DNA from: Bacillus sanguinis | Lineage (GTDB): Bacteria > Bacillota > Bacilli > Bacillales > Bacillaceae_G | Direction of reading: 5' to 3' | Length of the DNA stretch: 64,000 bases | NCBI RefSeq assembly: GCF_018332475.1 | Contig: NZ_BOQB01000058.1 | Location: 1-64,000 of the forward strand | Shown: positions 55,220 to 64,000 of the stretch, in pieces | How positions within the stretch are numbered: the first letter of the stretch is position 1 | Layout: each line of letters opens with the position of its first letter | Program-made: the position numbers and the translations under genes | The notes under the pieces: model-generated | Database searches by the model: none | Seen by the model: only the letters and a program-made list of their open reading frames with translations | What the model was told of the DNA's origin: nothing

Positions 55220-57628
55220 TTAATACTGTGTAACCGCATTACCAATACTCCAAATCTCATTACTATACTGTAAAATCGTTCGATCACTCGCAAAATGACC
55301 AGACTGTGCAATATTTAAAATCGACATTTCTAGCCACTTCGTTCGGTTTTCATACGCTCTACCAACAGCTTCTTGCCTTTCTGCATATGGACCAAAATCT
55401 CGCAGAACGAAGTATTCATCATTTTGAATTACGAGAGAATCATAAATCGCTTCAAATTCAGCTCCCGAATGTGCAAAGAAACCATTCGTTAACTGATCTA
55501 CTACTTTTTTAATATGCATATTGTGGTGATAATAATCACTTGCACGATATCCACCATTTTGATAGTAATGAAGAACCTCTTCCGCTGTTAAGCCAAAAAT
55601 GAAACAGTTATCATCACCGACCCGGTCTTTTATTTCAACATTCGCTCCGTCTAACGTTCCGAGTGTAATCGCACCATTCATCATAAATTTCATATTCCCT
55701 GTTCCTGATGCTTCTTTACTCGCAGTTGAAATTTGCTCACTCACATCCGCAGCTGGGAATATATCTTCCGCTACAGACACTCGATAGTTTTCTAGAAAGA
55801 TAACTTTCATATATTGGCTTACGTACGGATCATTATTCACTTTCCTTGCGAGTTCATTTATTAATTTAATGATTTTTTTCGCATAATAATAGCCAGGTGA
55901 TGCTTTCGCTCCAAAAATAAAAGTACGCGGATAAAATGTAAAACTAGCATCCTCTTTCAAACGGTTATACAAATATAAAATATGAAGAACGTTTAATAAC
56001 TGTCGTTTGTAAGCATGCAGTCTTTTTACTTGCACATCAAAAATAGAATTAGGATCAATTGTAATCCCCATTTTATTATGAATACGCTCCGCTAAAATCT
56101 CTTTACGCTCTTGTTTTACCGCTGCAAATTTCTCTTGGAAACTCGCATCGTATTGAACTAATTGTAGCTCTTGAAGCTTAATCGGTTCTTTCTTCCACTC
56201 TGTTCCAATCGCCTCTGAAATAAGGTTCGTCAGCTGCGGATTCGCCTTCATTAACCAGCGTCTATGAGCGATTCCATTCGTTTTATTATTAAACTTATCT
56301 GGATAAAACTCATAAAACAATCGCATTTCACGTTGCTTTAAAATTTCCGTATGAATTTTTGCTACACCGTTTACGCTATGGCTGCCGACAATTGCTAAAT
56401 GAGCCATTTTCACAAGATCATGCGCAATAATCGCCATCTCTTCAATACGATGCCATTCATACGGATAACGTTCCCAAAGTTCATGACAGAAACGTTCATT
56501 AACCTCTTCAATAATCATATAAATTCTCGGTAATAACGGTTTAAAAATGTGAATTGGCCATTTTTCAAGTGCTTCTGATAACGTCGTATGATTCGTATAA
56601 GAAATCGTTTGCGTTGTTATGTGCCAAGCTTCTTCCCATGCTAGTTTTTCTTCATCTAATAAAATACGCATTAGTTCTGGAATCGCCAAAACTGGATGTG
56701 TATCATTAATATGAATCGCAATTTTCTCATGTAATTGACGAAGGTCACCATATCTTTCTCTATGCATACGAACGATATTTTGCAAACTTGCTGATACGAG
56801 GAAATACTGTTGTTTCAAACGAAGTATTTTCCCCTCATCATGCGTATCATCTGGATATAAAAACTCCGATACTGCCTCTGTTTCACGCTTATATTTCAAA
56901 ATATCTTTGCAATTTTGCGGGAAAGGAACCGGTTCAGCATTCCAAAGTCTAAGTGTATTTACGGTACTTGTCTCATAACCTACTACCGGAACGTCATATG
57001 GTACTGCCATGATCACTTCTGCATTCGTATGCCTGAACTCTAAACGCCCATCAATGTATAGTGGTTCAACATTGCCGAAATAACTTACTTCTACAGCTTG
57101 ATCATGCCTTCTTACTTCCCATACGTTTTCATGAAGAAGCCACTGTTCTGGAAATTCAACTTGATAACCATCAACAATCTTTTGATCAAATAAGCCGTGT
57201 TTGTAACGAATTCCACAGCCATGACCTGGTAAGTTTAAAGATGCAAGTGAATCAAGGAAACAGGCTGCTAATCGTCCAAGGCCACCATTTCCAAGACCCG
57301 CATCTGCTTCCACCTCTTCTAATTGTTGCAACGAAATCCCAAGCTCAGAAAGCCCTTGCTCACATACATCCCTGATGCCTAAATTTAATATGTTACTTCC
57401 AAGCAAACGCCCAAGTAAAAACTCAATGGACAAGTAATACATTTGCTTTCGCTCTCCCGACCGATAGCTTTCGTTCGTTGCAATCCATTGACTATTCATA
57501 TACTCACGTACCATGTACCCAAGCGTATTGTATTGATCACGAGTTGTAGAATCTTTGAAACTTTTCCCATACATCGTCTCTAACTTTTCTAGAAAAGCTG
57601 ATTTGAAACTTTCAACATGAGTAAACAT
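55220..57628 (-). CDS. glgP: glycogen phosphorylase
   Basis: A PLP enzyme of 802 residues releasing glucose 1-phosphate from glycogen. The PLP Lys is in EASGTGNMKFMMNGA near 645-659; glucan and phosphate site segments GNGGLGRLAACFLDS near 110-124 and DVQVKRLHAYKRQLLN are intact. Last gene of the glg operon, 18 bases after glgA. Oddly, the reading frame stays open for 37 codons after the TAA, ending in the terminator. Confidence 0.97.
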   Translation of the reverse strand: MFTHVESFKSAFLEKLETMYGKSFKDSTTRDQYNTLGYMVREYMNSQWIATNESYRSGERKQMYYLSIEFLLGRLLGSNILNLGIRDVCEQGLSELGISLQQLEEVEADAGLGNGGLGRLAACFLDSLASLNLPGHGCGIRYKHGLFDQKIVDGYQVEFPEQWLLHENVWEVRRHDQAVEVSYFGNVEPLYIDGRLEFRHTNAEVIMAVPYDVPVVGYETSTVNTLRLWNAEPVPFPQNCKDILKYKRETEAVSEFLYPDDTHDEGKILRLKQQYFLVSASLQNIVRMHRERYGDLRQLHEKIAIHINDTHPVLAIPELMRILLDEEKLAWEEAWHITTQTISYTNHTTLSEALEKWPIHIFKPLLPRIYMIIEEVNERFCHELWERYPYEWHRIEEMAIIAHDLVKMAHLAIVGSHSVNGVAKIHTEILKQREMRLFYEFYPDKFNNKTNGIAHRRWLMKANPQLTNLISEAIGTEWKKEPIKLQELQLVQYDASFQEKFAAVKQERKEILAERIHNKMGITIDPNSIFDVQVKRLHAYKRQLLNVLHILYLYNRLKEDASFTFYPRTFIFGAKASPGYYYAKKIIKLINELARKVNNDPYVSQYMKVIFLENYRVSVAEDIFPAADVSEQISTASKEASGTGNMKFMMNGAITLGTLDGANVEIKDRVGDDNCFIFGLTAEEVLHYYQNGGYRASDYYHHNMHIKKVVDQLTNGFFAHSGAEFEAIYDSLVIQNDEYFVLRDFGPYAERQEAVGRAYENRTKWLEMSILNIAQSGHFASDRTILQYSNEIWSIGNAVTQY

Positions 57629-57646
57629 TTCTTCACCACCTACATG

Positions 57647-59077
57647 TTATTCCATGAGACTTTTATACAATTTTTTATAAGCAAGAGCTGACTTCTCCCA
57701 GCTATAATCTTCAGTCATCGCTTGTTTTACAAGCTGCTCCCATACCGGTTTATCATGATAAAATTCCATTGCACGAAGAACCGTGTGCAACATGTCATGT
57801 GCATTAAAGTTCGTGAAACTGAAACCATTTCCTTCTCCCGTTTCTTCATCATAAGATTGTACAGTATCATTTAATCCGCCTGTCTCTCTTACAATCGGAA
57901 TCGTACCGTACGCTAATGCGATAAGTTGTCCAAGGCCACATGGTTCAAATAGTGATGGCATTAAGAATAAATCACTTCCCGCATATACTTGGTGAGCTAA
58001 TTCTTCATTAAAGCCGATATACACTTTTACCTTCTCAGGATACTCATACGCCATCCACTCAAAGAATTGCTCATATTCTGAATCACCTGACCCTAAAATA
58101 ATACATTGTACATCTTCCTCCATTATTTCACGGAATACAGTACGTACTAAATCAAGACCTTTTTGCTTCGTTAATCTCGTTACCATCGAAATAATTGGCG
58201 TATCTTCTTTTTCTGGCAAACCAAAATAACGCTGCAAAGCGCGTTTATTTTCATTCTTTTCATATAATGAATCTGCATCGTACTGAGCAGTAATATACGA
58301 ATCCGTTTCTGGATTATATACGCTCGTATCAATTCCATTTACGATGCCGCTAAGCTTACCATTATATTTTCGCAACAATCCATCTAACTTCTCACCGAAA
58401 AACTCATATTGAATTTCTTCTTTGTATGTCGGGCTAACCGCTGTAATTTGATCAGAAGCGATAATCCCGCCCTTCATAAAGTTCACATTTCCATAAAACT
58501 CTAACTGCTCACTATGGAAATATTCATCACCGAGTTCTAACAAGTCGTACATCACTTCAGGAGGAAATACACCTTGGAACTGCAAGTTATGAATCGTATA
58601 TACCGTTTTAATATGCTCATATAATGGGTTATCTTGATACTTTTCACGTAGTAAGAAATTCACCATAGCTGTATGCCAATCGTGGCTATGAAGAACATCC
58701 ACTTCGAAATCAAGATGCGGAATACACTCTAAAACTGCTTTCGAAAAATAAGAAAAACGCTCTCCATCATCATAATGACCATACAGAGAATCCCTCTTAA
58801 AATAATACTCATTATCTATTAAGTAATACGTAATCCCGTCTTGCTCACCTTTTAAAATTCCGCAATATTGATTTCTCCACCCAAGCGGGACGTTAATTAC
58901 TTTATGTAACGTACATCCATCCCTTAATTTTTGCGGAATAAGACTATAATTCGGGAGTATAATGCGAACGTCCACACCTAATTTTTTCAGCTCTTTTGGG
59001 AGCGCACCTGCTACATCAGCTAATCCTCCCGATTTAACAAATGGTACACATTCTGATACTGCAAATAAAATATTCAC
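57647..59077 (-). CDS. glgA: glycogen synthase (ADP-glucose)
   Basis: A GT5 glycosyltransferase of 476 residues using ADP-glucose to extend alpha-1,4-glucan. The ADP-glucose motif [16 protein letters not shown] is near 15-30, and the C-terminal [18 protein letters not shown] and ETGGLNDTV are intact. I chose GTG 59077, giving the length known in the cereus group; the frame extends four codons upstream to another GTG. The ribosome site is weak in either case. Between glgD and glgA lies a repeat-derived hairpin. Confidence 0.95.
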   Translation of the reverse strand: MNILFAVSECVPFVKSGGLADVAGALPKELKKLGVDVRIILPNYSLIPQKLRDGCTLHKVINVPLGWRNQYCGILKGEQDGITYYLIDNEYYFKRDSLYGHYDDGERFSYFSKAVLECIPHLDFEVDVLHSHDWHTAMVNFLLREKYQDNPLYEHIKTVYTIHNLQFQGVFPPEVMYDLLELGDEYFHSEQLEFYGNVNFMKGGIIASDQITAVSPTYKEEIQYEFFGEKLDGLLRKYNGKLSGIVNGIDTSVYNPETDSYITAQYDADSLYEKNENKRALQRYFGLPEKEDTPIISMVTRLTKQKGLDLVRTVFREIMEEDVQCIILGSGDSEYEQFFEWMAYEYPEKVKVYIGFNEELAHQVYAGSDLFLMPSLFEPCGLGQLIALAYGTIPIVRETGGLNDTVQSYDEETGEGNGFSFTNFNAHDMLHTVLRAMEFYHDKPVWEQLVKQAMTEDYSWEKSALAYKKLYKSLME

Positions 59078-59150
59078 TTGTTGTCCCACTGCACGAAAAG
59101 CTTATACTACTTCCCTTGCAGCTTCCTCCCTTCGAGTTTTCATTTGAATT

Positions 59151-59190
59151 AAAACTTTAATCAGTGGAGGAAAAACCCCCACTGATTTCT
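59151..59190. repeat. repeat-derived hairpin between glgD and glgA
   Basis: AAAACTTTAATCAGTG (59151-59166) repeats the end motif of the elements at 16630 and 52505. AATCAGTGG..GG pairs with CC..CCACTGATT (59176-59186) around an A5 loop, giving a hairpin right after the glgD stop on the minus strand. It may modulate read-through into glgA. Confidence 0.6.
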
Positions 59191-60224
59191 TAAGAATAAC
59201 TATTAATCGTACTGCTTTGAACGCTTCCTTTTTCAATAACGTATGGCTCATCGGCGTTTCCTTTTAGCACAACACCATCACCAATTTTCACATCTTTATC
59301 AATAATAACACCGTCTATTATACAGTTATCTCCAATTTGGCTCTTTTGCATAATAATGCTATTACGAACAATTGAACCTTTCCCAATTTTAACAGAACGG
59401 GAAATAACACTATTTTCTACTTCACCTTCGATAATACTGCCGTTTGCAATCATTGTATTTTTCACAGTTGCACCCTTTAAATAGCGAGTTGGTGGTTCAT
59501 CTTTTACTTTCGTAAAGATCGGTGCTTCTTTCTTAAATAATTGCTTCCAAATAGCAGGTTGCAAAATTTCTAAGCTATGTTTATAGTAACTTTCAATCGA
59601 ATCAATAATCGCTACATACCCTGTATGCTCATACGTAGCAATATGCAGTGATTTTCCGCGCTTCTCTCTCACTACATCGAATAAGCTATATTGCTCCACA
59701 TCTTTATATGACTCGAATAAATCTAACAGTAATTGTTTCTTTAACACGTATGTTTGAAGCGAAACCCCTTCATGGCAAACTTCAGTAATATCAGCTGCCG
59801 TATGTATATGTCGCTCTAACACTGCCTGGAAGTTTAATGCTGTTACGAGATGGCTATTCGTAATAACAACGTATTCTTCTCTAGCTCTTAGAAAATAATC
59901 AATATGTCTTCTAAAATGCGCAAAAGACCCAAATTCATCTTGGTCACATTGGCAATTTGGTGGGAATAAAAACAGTCCGTCTCTTTTTCTATCTAAATCC
60001 CACTGTTTTCCTGAACCAACATGGTCCATTAACGAACGGTTTTTATGACTTGTAAAAACCGCTACACTATGAATATTAGAATTCACCATATTTGAAAGCA
60101 TGAAATCAATGAGTCGATAACGGCCCCCAAACGGTAACGCCGCTAGTGAACGATGCCCTGTTACTTTCTTTAAGGAAGGAAAACTTCCCGTTGCATTAAT
60201 AATTCCTAACATTTTTTCTCCCAT
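59190..60224 (-). CDS. glgD: GlgD, regulatory ADP-glucose pyrophosphorylase subunit
   Basis: A protein of 344 residues homologous to GlgC but shorter and diverged in catalytic positions: the N-terminus reads LAALPFGGRYRLIDFMLSN, and the nucleotide loop KGSRLSALT of GlgC is replaced by SFPSLKKVT. It forms the regulatory subunit of a heteromeric pyrophosphorylase, as known for Geobacillus and Bacillus. C-terminal left-handed beta-helix repeats (GSIIEGEVENSVISRSVKIG) are intact. ATG 60224 follows AAGGGGGATGAAATGA; an internal ATG four codons on is possible. Confidence 0.95.
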   Translation of the reverse strand: MGEKMLGIINATGSFPSLKKVTGHRSLAALPFGGRYRLIDFMLSNMVNSNIHSVAVFTSHKNRSLMDHVGSGKQWDLDRKRDGLFLFPPNCQCDQDEFGSFAHFRRHIDYFLRAREEYVVITNSHLVTALNFQAVLERHIHTAADITEVCHEGVSLQTYVLKKQLLLDLFESYKDVEQYSLFDVVREKRGKSLHIATYEHTGYVAIIDSIESYYKHSLEILQPAIWKQLFKKEAPIFTKVKDEPPTRYLKGATVKNTMIANGSIIEGEVENSVISRSVKIGKGSIVRNSIIMQKSQIGDNCIIDGVIIDKDVKIGDGVVLKGNADEPYVIEKGSVQSSTINSYS

Positions 60225-60242
60225 TCATTTCATCCCCCTTTT

Positions 60243-61373
60243 CTATTTTCCTTCAGCAATGAGTACTACATCGTCAACATTTTTTTCTGGACGAATAATT
60301 GTTCCATCTTCAATAACCATTTCCGATCCAACAATCGCTCTCTCAATTACAACATTTTTACCAATCTTCGCTCCTGGCATAACGACAGAATCAATAACCA
60401 TACTACCTTCTTCCACCGTCACCCCTTGGAATAACACAGAATGCCTCACGTCCCCTTCAATGACGCATCCTTCATTAATAAGTGATTCTTCTACTTTTGC
60501 CTGCTCCGCAATATATTGAGGTGGCTCATTTGGATTCACAGAATAAATACGCCAATTACGATCGTTTAAATTCAGCGATGTTTCATCGCGTAGTAAATCC
60601 ATATTCGCTTCCCATAAGCTCTTCACCGTTCCAACATCTTTCCAATATCCTTCAAACGGGTACGCCATCAACTTCTTCCCTTCATCTAATAACAGCGGAA
60701 GTACATCTTTTCCGAAATCATTACTAGATTCAGGATTTCTTGCATCCATCTCTAAATACTCTTTCAAAATTGCCCAGTTAAAAATATAAATTCCCATTGA
60801 TGCAAGGTTACTTCTTGGAAATTGCGGTTTTTCTTCAAATTCAACAATCTCCATCTCTTCGTTCGTATTCATAATACCGAAACGACTCGCTTCATCCCAC
60901 GGCACTTCAATAACAGAAATCGAAACGTCCGCTTCTTTCTCAATATGGTAATCTAGCATTTTACTGTAATCCATTTTATAAATATGGTCGCCTGATAAAA
61001 TCAGAACATACTCTGGTTCATACTGACTTAAATAGTTTAAGTTTTGATAAATGGCACTTGCCGTACCAGTGTACCATTTCACCCCTGAAGACTCCGCGTA
61101 AGGAGGTAACACTGTGACTCCACCGCTTACTCGGTCTAAATCCCACGCATTGCCGATTCCGATGTAATTATGAAGTTCGAGCGGTTGATATTGCGTCAAA
61201 ATCCCAACCGTTTCAATACCAGAATTCGCGCAGTTACTTAGCGTAAAATCAATAATGCGATATTTACCACCAAATGGAACAGCTGGCTTGGCTAAATTTT
61301 TTGTTAATGCACTTAATCGACTACCTTTTCCCCCTGCTAGTAACATTGCTACGCACTTTTGTTTTTGAGCCAT
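60243..61373 (-). CDS. glgC: glucose-1-phosphate adenylyltransferase
   Basis: An enzyme of 376 residues making ADP-glucose from ATP and glucose 1-phosphate. Nucleotide loop [14 protein letters not shown] near 11-24, then [18 protein letters not shown], catalytic [10 protein letters not shown] near 127-136 and FEEKP near 180-184; beta-helix repeats at the C-terminus. The start overlaps the glgB end by 53 bases, an unusually long overlap; GGGGAG lies 11 bases upstream of ATG 61373, inside glgB. Confidence 0.96.
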   Translation of the reverse strand: MAQKQKCVAMLLAGGKGSRLSALTKNLAKPAVPFGGKYRIIDFTLSNCANSGIETVGILTQYQPLELHNYIGIGNAWDLDRVSGGVTVLPPYAESSGVKWYTGTASAIYQNLNYLSQYEPEYVLILSGDHIYKMDYSKMLDYHIEKEADVSISVIEVPWDEASRFGIMNTNEEMEIVEFEEKPQFPRSNLASMGIYIFNWAILKEYLEMDARNPESSNDFGKDVLPLLLDEGKKLMAYPFEGYWKDVGTVKSLWEANMDLLRDETSLNLNDRNWRIYSVNPNEPPQYIAEQAKVEESLINEGCVIEGDVRHSVLFQGVTVEEGSMVIDSVVMPGAKIGKNVVIERAIVGSEMVIEDGTIIRPEKNVDDVVLIAEGK

Positions 61374-63258
61374 CTTGTTTTTTGCTCCCCTTTCTCGTCT
61401 TCACTGGTCGTAATATGGATACGCCAAATGGTGGAATTGTAATTTCTACATGTGCCGCTTGATTATGATACGGTTCTTGAATCGCCTTCAGACGTTTCTT
61501 ATTCACTTGCCCCGAGCCGCCATATTGCTCAGCATCACTATTTAAAATCTCGTTATAATACTCGAAATCTGGTACACCTACTTTATAGTTTTCATATGTA
61601 GCTTTCGTAAAATTACATACGACAACTAACGCATCTTCTTGTTTATCCCCTTGGCGGATAAACGAGAAAATACTTTGCTCATGATTATTAGCATCAATCC
61701 ACTGAAATCCTTCAGGCGAATGATCAAGCTGCCAAAGTGGTTTGGAGCGCTTATACAATGCTATGAGCTCTTTAAAGTAATCATGCATATAACGATGCAT
61801 TTCAAAATCATGTAAATTCCAATCTAAGTCCTCAAGGTCTTTCCACTCATCAAACTGCCCAAATTCTCCTCCCATGAAAAGTAATTTCTTTCCTGGGTGA
61901 GTAAAGAAATATCCATATAATAAACGAAGTTGAGCAAACTTATCCCAGTACTCTCCTGGCATTTTATTTAATAATGACTTTTTCCCATGAACGACTTCAT
62001 CATGAGAGAGCGGTAATATGAAGTTTTCAGAATAAGCATATATTAAAGAAAACGTCATTTTTTCATGAATATACTTCCTGTACTCAGGCGCACACTCCAT
62101 ATACTTCAGCACATCATTCATCCAGCCCATATTCCATTTGTAATTGAATCCAAGCCCACCTTCATACGTTGGGGCTGTTACAAGTGGCCAAGCCGTTGAA
62201 TCTTCTGCTGTCATAAGAAAATCTTCATCTTCTGCAAACACCGCTTCATTTAACTCTCGTAAAAATGAAACAGCATGCTCATTACTTTGCTCCTGTCCTT
62301 CTTTATTCCAGTACAGCATGTTCGCAACTGCATCCACTCTGAAACCATCAATATGGAAATATCTCATCCAAAATAACGCATTTGAAATTAAGAAATTACG
62401 TACTTCCCTCTTTCCTAAATCAAAATTGACAGTTCCCCATACTGGATTCTCTTGCACATCTTTATCTTTATATTCATAAGTCGGTGTCCCATCAAACAAA
62501 TATAAACCGTGAGCATCTTTACAAAAATGCCCCGGCACCCAATCTAAAATGACACCGATTCCATATTTATGACATTCATCGACAAAATGCATCAAATCAT
62601 GTGGTGTGCCGAATCTACTCGTTGCTGCATAATATCCCGTCCCTTGGTATCCCCAAGAACGATCATATGGATGCTCAACAAGTGGCATAATTTCAATATG
62701 TGTAAATTGATGTTCCACCACATAAGGAATGAGTTCTTCTGCCACTTCCCTGTAAGAATACAGTGTTCCATCTTCTTTCTTTTTCCAAGAACCGAAATGT
62801 AATTCATAAATCGTCATCGCTTCTTTATAAACCGGTTTTTTCTTTTTCTTACGATTCCAGTTTTTATCATTCCATTCGTATCCCTTTATATCAAAAACTA
62901 CAGATGCCGTATTCGGTCTTACTTCTGCATACACAGCATACGGATCCGCCTTGAAAATGACATCACCAGCCATCGTTTCAATCGCATATTTATATATTTC
63001 TCTTTCTTCAATATGCGGTATAAACAAGGACCAAATGCCCTCTTCTGTCACTTGTAGCATCTTATGTTGCTCATAGTCCCATTCATTAAAATCTCCAACA
63101 ACACTCATTGCTTTCGCATGAGGAGCCCATACTGTAAATCGTACACCTCGCATCTCATCTTCCGTCACAACATGTGCCCCAAAGATGTTATAACTGTCAT
63201 AGTACTTTTCTGTATGAAACTCATCTCGTTTCACTTCTTCACAATTTATTACACTCAA
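61321..63258 (-). CDS. glgB: 1,4-alpha-glucan branching enzyme
   Basis: A GH13 enzyme of 645 residues creating alpha-1,6 branches. N-terminal CBM48 (about 25-125), catalytic barrel with [12 protein letters not shown] (nucleophile Asp near 309) and TAEDST (acid Glu near 352), then [12 protein letters not shown]. The C-terminal tail is strongly basic ([15 protein letters not shown]). I chose TTG 63258 because GAGGTG lies six bases upstream; the GTG at 63267 overlaps that site. First gene of the operon glgB-C-D-A-P. Confidence 0.96.
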   Translation of the reverse strand: MSVINCEEVKRDEFHTEKYYDSYNIFGAHVVTEDEMRGVRFTVWAPHAKAMSVVGDFNEWDYEQHKMLQVTEEGIWSLFIPHIEEREIYKYAIETMAGDVIFKADPYAVYAEVRPNTASVVFDIKGYEWNDKNWNRKKKKKPVYKEAMTIYELHFGSWKKKEDGTLYSYREVAEELIPYVVEHQFTHIEIMPLVEHPYDRSWGYQGTGYYAATSRFGTPHDLMHFVDECHKYGIGVILDWVPGHFCKDAHGLYLFDGTPTYEYKDKDVQENPVWGTVNFDLGKREVRNFLISNALFWMRYFHIDGFRVDAVANMLYWNKEGQEQSNEHAVSFLRELNEAVFAEDEDFLMTAEDSTAWPLVTAPTYEGGLGFNYKWNMGWMNDVLKYMECAPEYRKYIHEKMTFSLIYAYSENFILPLSHDEVVHGKKSLLNKMPGEYWDKFAQLRLLYGYFFTHPGKKLLFMGGEFGQFDEWKDLEDLDWNLHDFEMHRYMHDYFKELIALYKRSKPLWQLDHSPEGFQWIDANNHEQSIFSFIRQGDKQEDALVVVCNFTKATYENYKVGVPDFEYYNEILNSDAEQYGGSGQVNKKRLKAIQEPYHNQAAHVEITIPPFGVSILRPVKTRKGSKKQDGSKTKVRSNVTSRGKR

Positions 63259-63267
63259 TATGTTCAC

Positions 63268-63727
63268 CTCACTAAGATGACAGAATTTTTTATACTTTAA
63301 CTATTTCTGCGAAAAACTGCAATATCCTTGTTAATTTATAAAAAACATTCGTTTTTTTCTTAAAAATTTTAGTTTTTATTCACATTTCCGTGTAAAATAT
63401 CGAATTTTGACGAATATTCATTGAAAACGCTTTATTATCCTTCTATATTTTTGCTTATTATTTTTTCTCAACCTTTATTTTAATGGGTTTATCCTATTTT
63501 TTACGCTATTTTCCATTCAAAATCAAAACAAAATAATCTGTCATAAAAAAATGTTTCTCAATATTTTTTGTCACAATTTTATTGAAATGCGAAATTCATA
63601 AGCATATACTTGTTCTCAATAAAGAACATCGGTCTTTCGTAACTATAATTCATAGCGGACTACTATGTTTACTTATTTATCGTTGTTGCAAACGGTCGCT
63701 ATACAAATTTAACTAGGGGGCTTTCTT
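63268..63727. other. AT-rich intergenic region between glgB and camelysin-like gene
   Basis: About 460 bases, very AT-rich, without a coding frame. TTGAAAACGCTTTATT (63421-63436) differs from the catabolite-responsive element consensus at one key position. It presumably holds the divergent promoters of the glg operon and of the gene at 63728, but I could not single out a convincing -35/-10 pair for either. Confidence 0.4.
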
Positions 63728-64000
63728 ATGTCATTAAAACAAAAAGTAGGAATGGGAGTTATCACCGCTTCACTTGGCTTATCCCTTACATTCGGCGGTG
63801 TATTCGCCTATTTCAGTGATTCTGAAACATCTATTAACTCATTTCAAGCTGGTACACTAGATCTTTCTATTAACCCGAGTGTAATTGTTAATGTGAAAGA
63901 TTTAAAACCAGGTGATTTAATTGAAAAAAATTTCACGCTTGAAAATAAAGGAACATTGGATATTGCAAAAGTAGCACTTGAAACATCCTATGAAGTTACA
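63728..64000 (+). CDS. TasA/camelysin (CalY) family protein, 3' end outside window
   Basis: The first 91 residues are visible. A signal peptide with GMGVITASLGLSLTFGGVFAYFSDSE is followed by TSINSFQAGTLDLSINP and a KDLKPGD segment, all hallmarks of the TasA/CalY (M73, spore coat-associated) family whose members form biofilm fibres or surface layers. AGGGGG lies seven bases before ATG 63728. No sipW-type signal peptidase gene precedes it, so this may be a paralogue outside the sipW-tasA locus; the right flank is not visible. Confidence 0.88.
   Translation, partial: MSLKQKVGMGVITASLGLSLTFGGVFAYFSDSETSINSFQAGTLDLSINPSVIVNVKDLKPGDLIEKNFTLENKGTLDIAKVALETSYEVT

Noticed and set aside
63268-63420. 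SigE-type promoter for the glg operon, as known in B. subtilis
   Set aside because: An ATATT at a suitable place has no convincing CATANNNT partner at the expected spacing.

Overview
The window looks like chromosomal DNA of the Bacillus cereus group (B. cereus, B. thuringiensis, B. anthracis and relatives). It is AT-rich, with AGGAGG-type ribosome binding sites, SigA-type promoters, TPP-riboswitch and Fur control of B. subtilis style, an LPNTA sorting signal beside a class D sortase, a tiny-transmembrane YjcZ-type protein and a TasA/camelysin-like start at the right edge. No tRNA, rRNA, phage, insertion sequence or CRISPR array was seen. The species within the group cannot be fixed from this sequence.

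Layout. 0-4 kb: a lipoprotein cut by the left edge, the feoA-feoB iron(II) operon under a near-perfect Fur box, and a TPP-riboswitch-controlled thiamine transporter. 4-8 kb: one minus-strand operon, basI-like surface protein, class D sortase (srtC), response regulator, histidine kinase. 8-12.5 kb: small unknown genes, a second-type hpt, a diacylglycerol-kinase-family gene and an Rpn-type nuclease. 12.5-33.3 kb: an island of peptide-antibiotic detoxification genes with three ATPases and five BceB-like permeases, a BceRS-like two-component system, a YxeA-like peptide, a lipid-methyltransferase-like protein, a DedA protein and several regulators. 33.3-40 kb: a YjcZ-like protein and a sugar-acid catabolic operon (amidohydrolase, DgaE, DgaF, kinase, GntR, GntP). 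40-43 kb: vanR-vanS-vanY-like genes without vanHAX. 43-51.7 kb: the menaquinone genes menF-menD-menH-menB-menE-menC with divergent menA. 51.7-55 kb: YteA, a cold-shock protein, an AIM24-family protein, a lipase and a tiny membrane protein. 55-63.3 kb: the glycogen operon glgB-glgC-glgD-glgA-glgP. 63.7 kb to the end: a TasA/camelysin-family start.

The most interesting structure is regulatory. Three minus-strand promoters in the 15-18.5 kb stretch (transporter ATPase, YxeA-like gene, methyltransferase-DedA pair) share three TTTCTTAA-type elements with identical spacing to each other and to the -10 box. Three other promoters (two in tandem before the second bceAB-like pair, one before an orphan 110-residue gene 15 kb away) share a 27-bp box containing the BceR-type core TNACA-N4-TGTAA, again at constant distance from -35 and -10. 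These define two envelope-stress regulons directly from sequence and place unknown genes in them. The BceRS-like operon is also unusual in having three tandem permeases for one ATPase. Several dispersed or tandem intergenic repeats are described separately.
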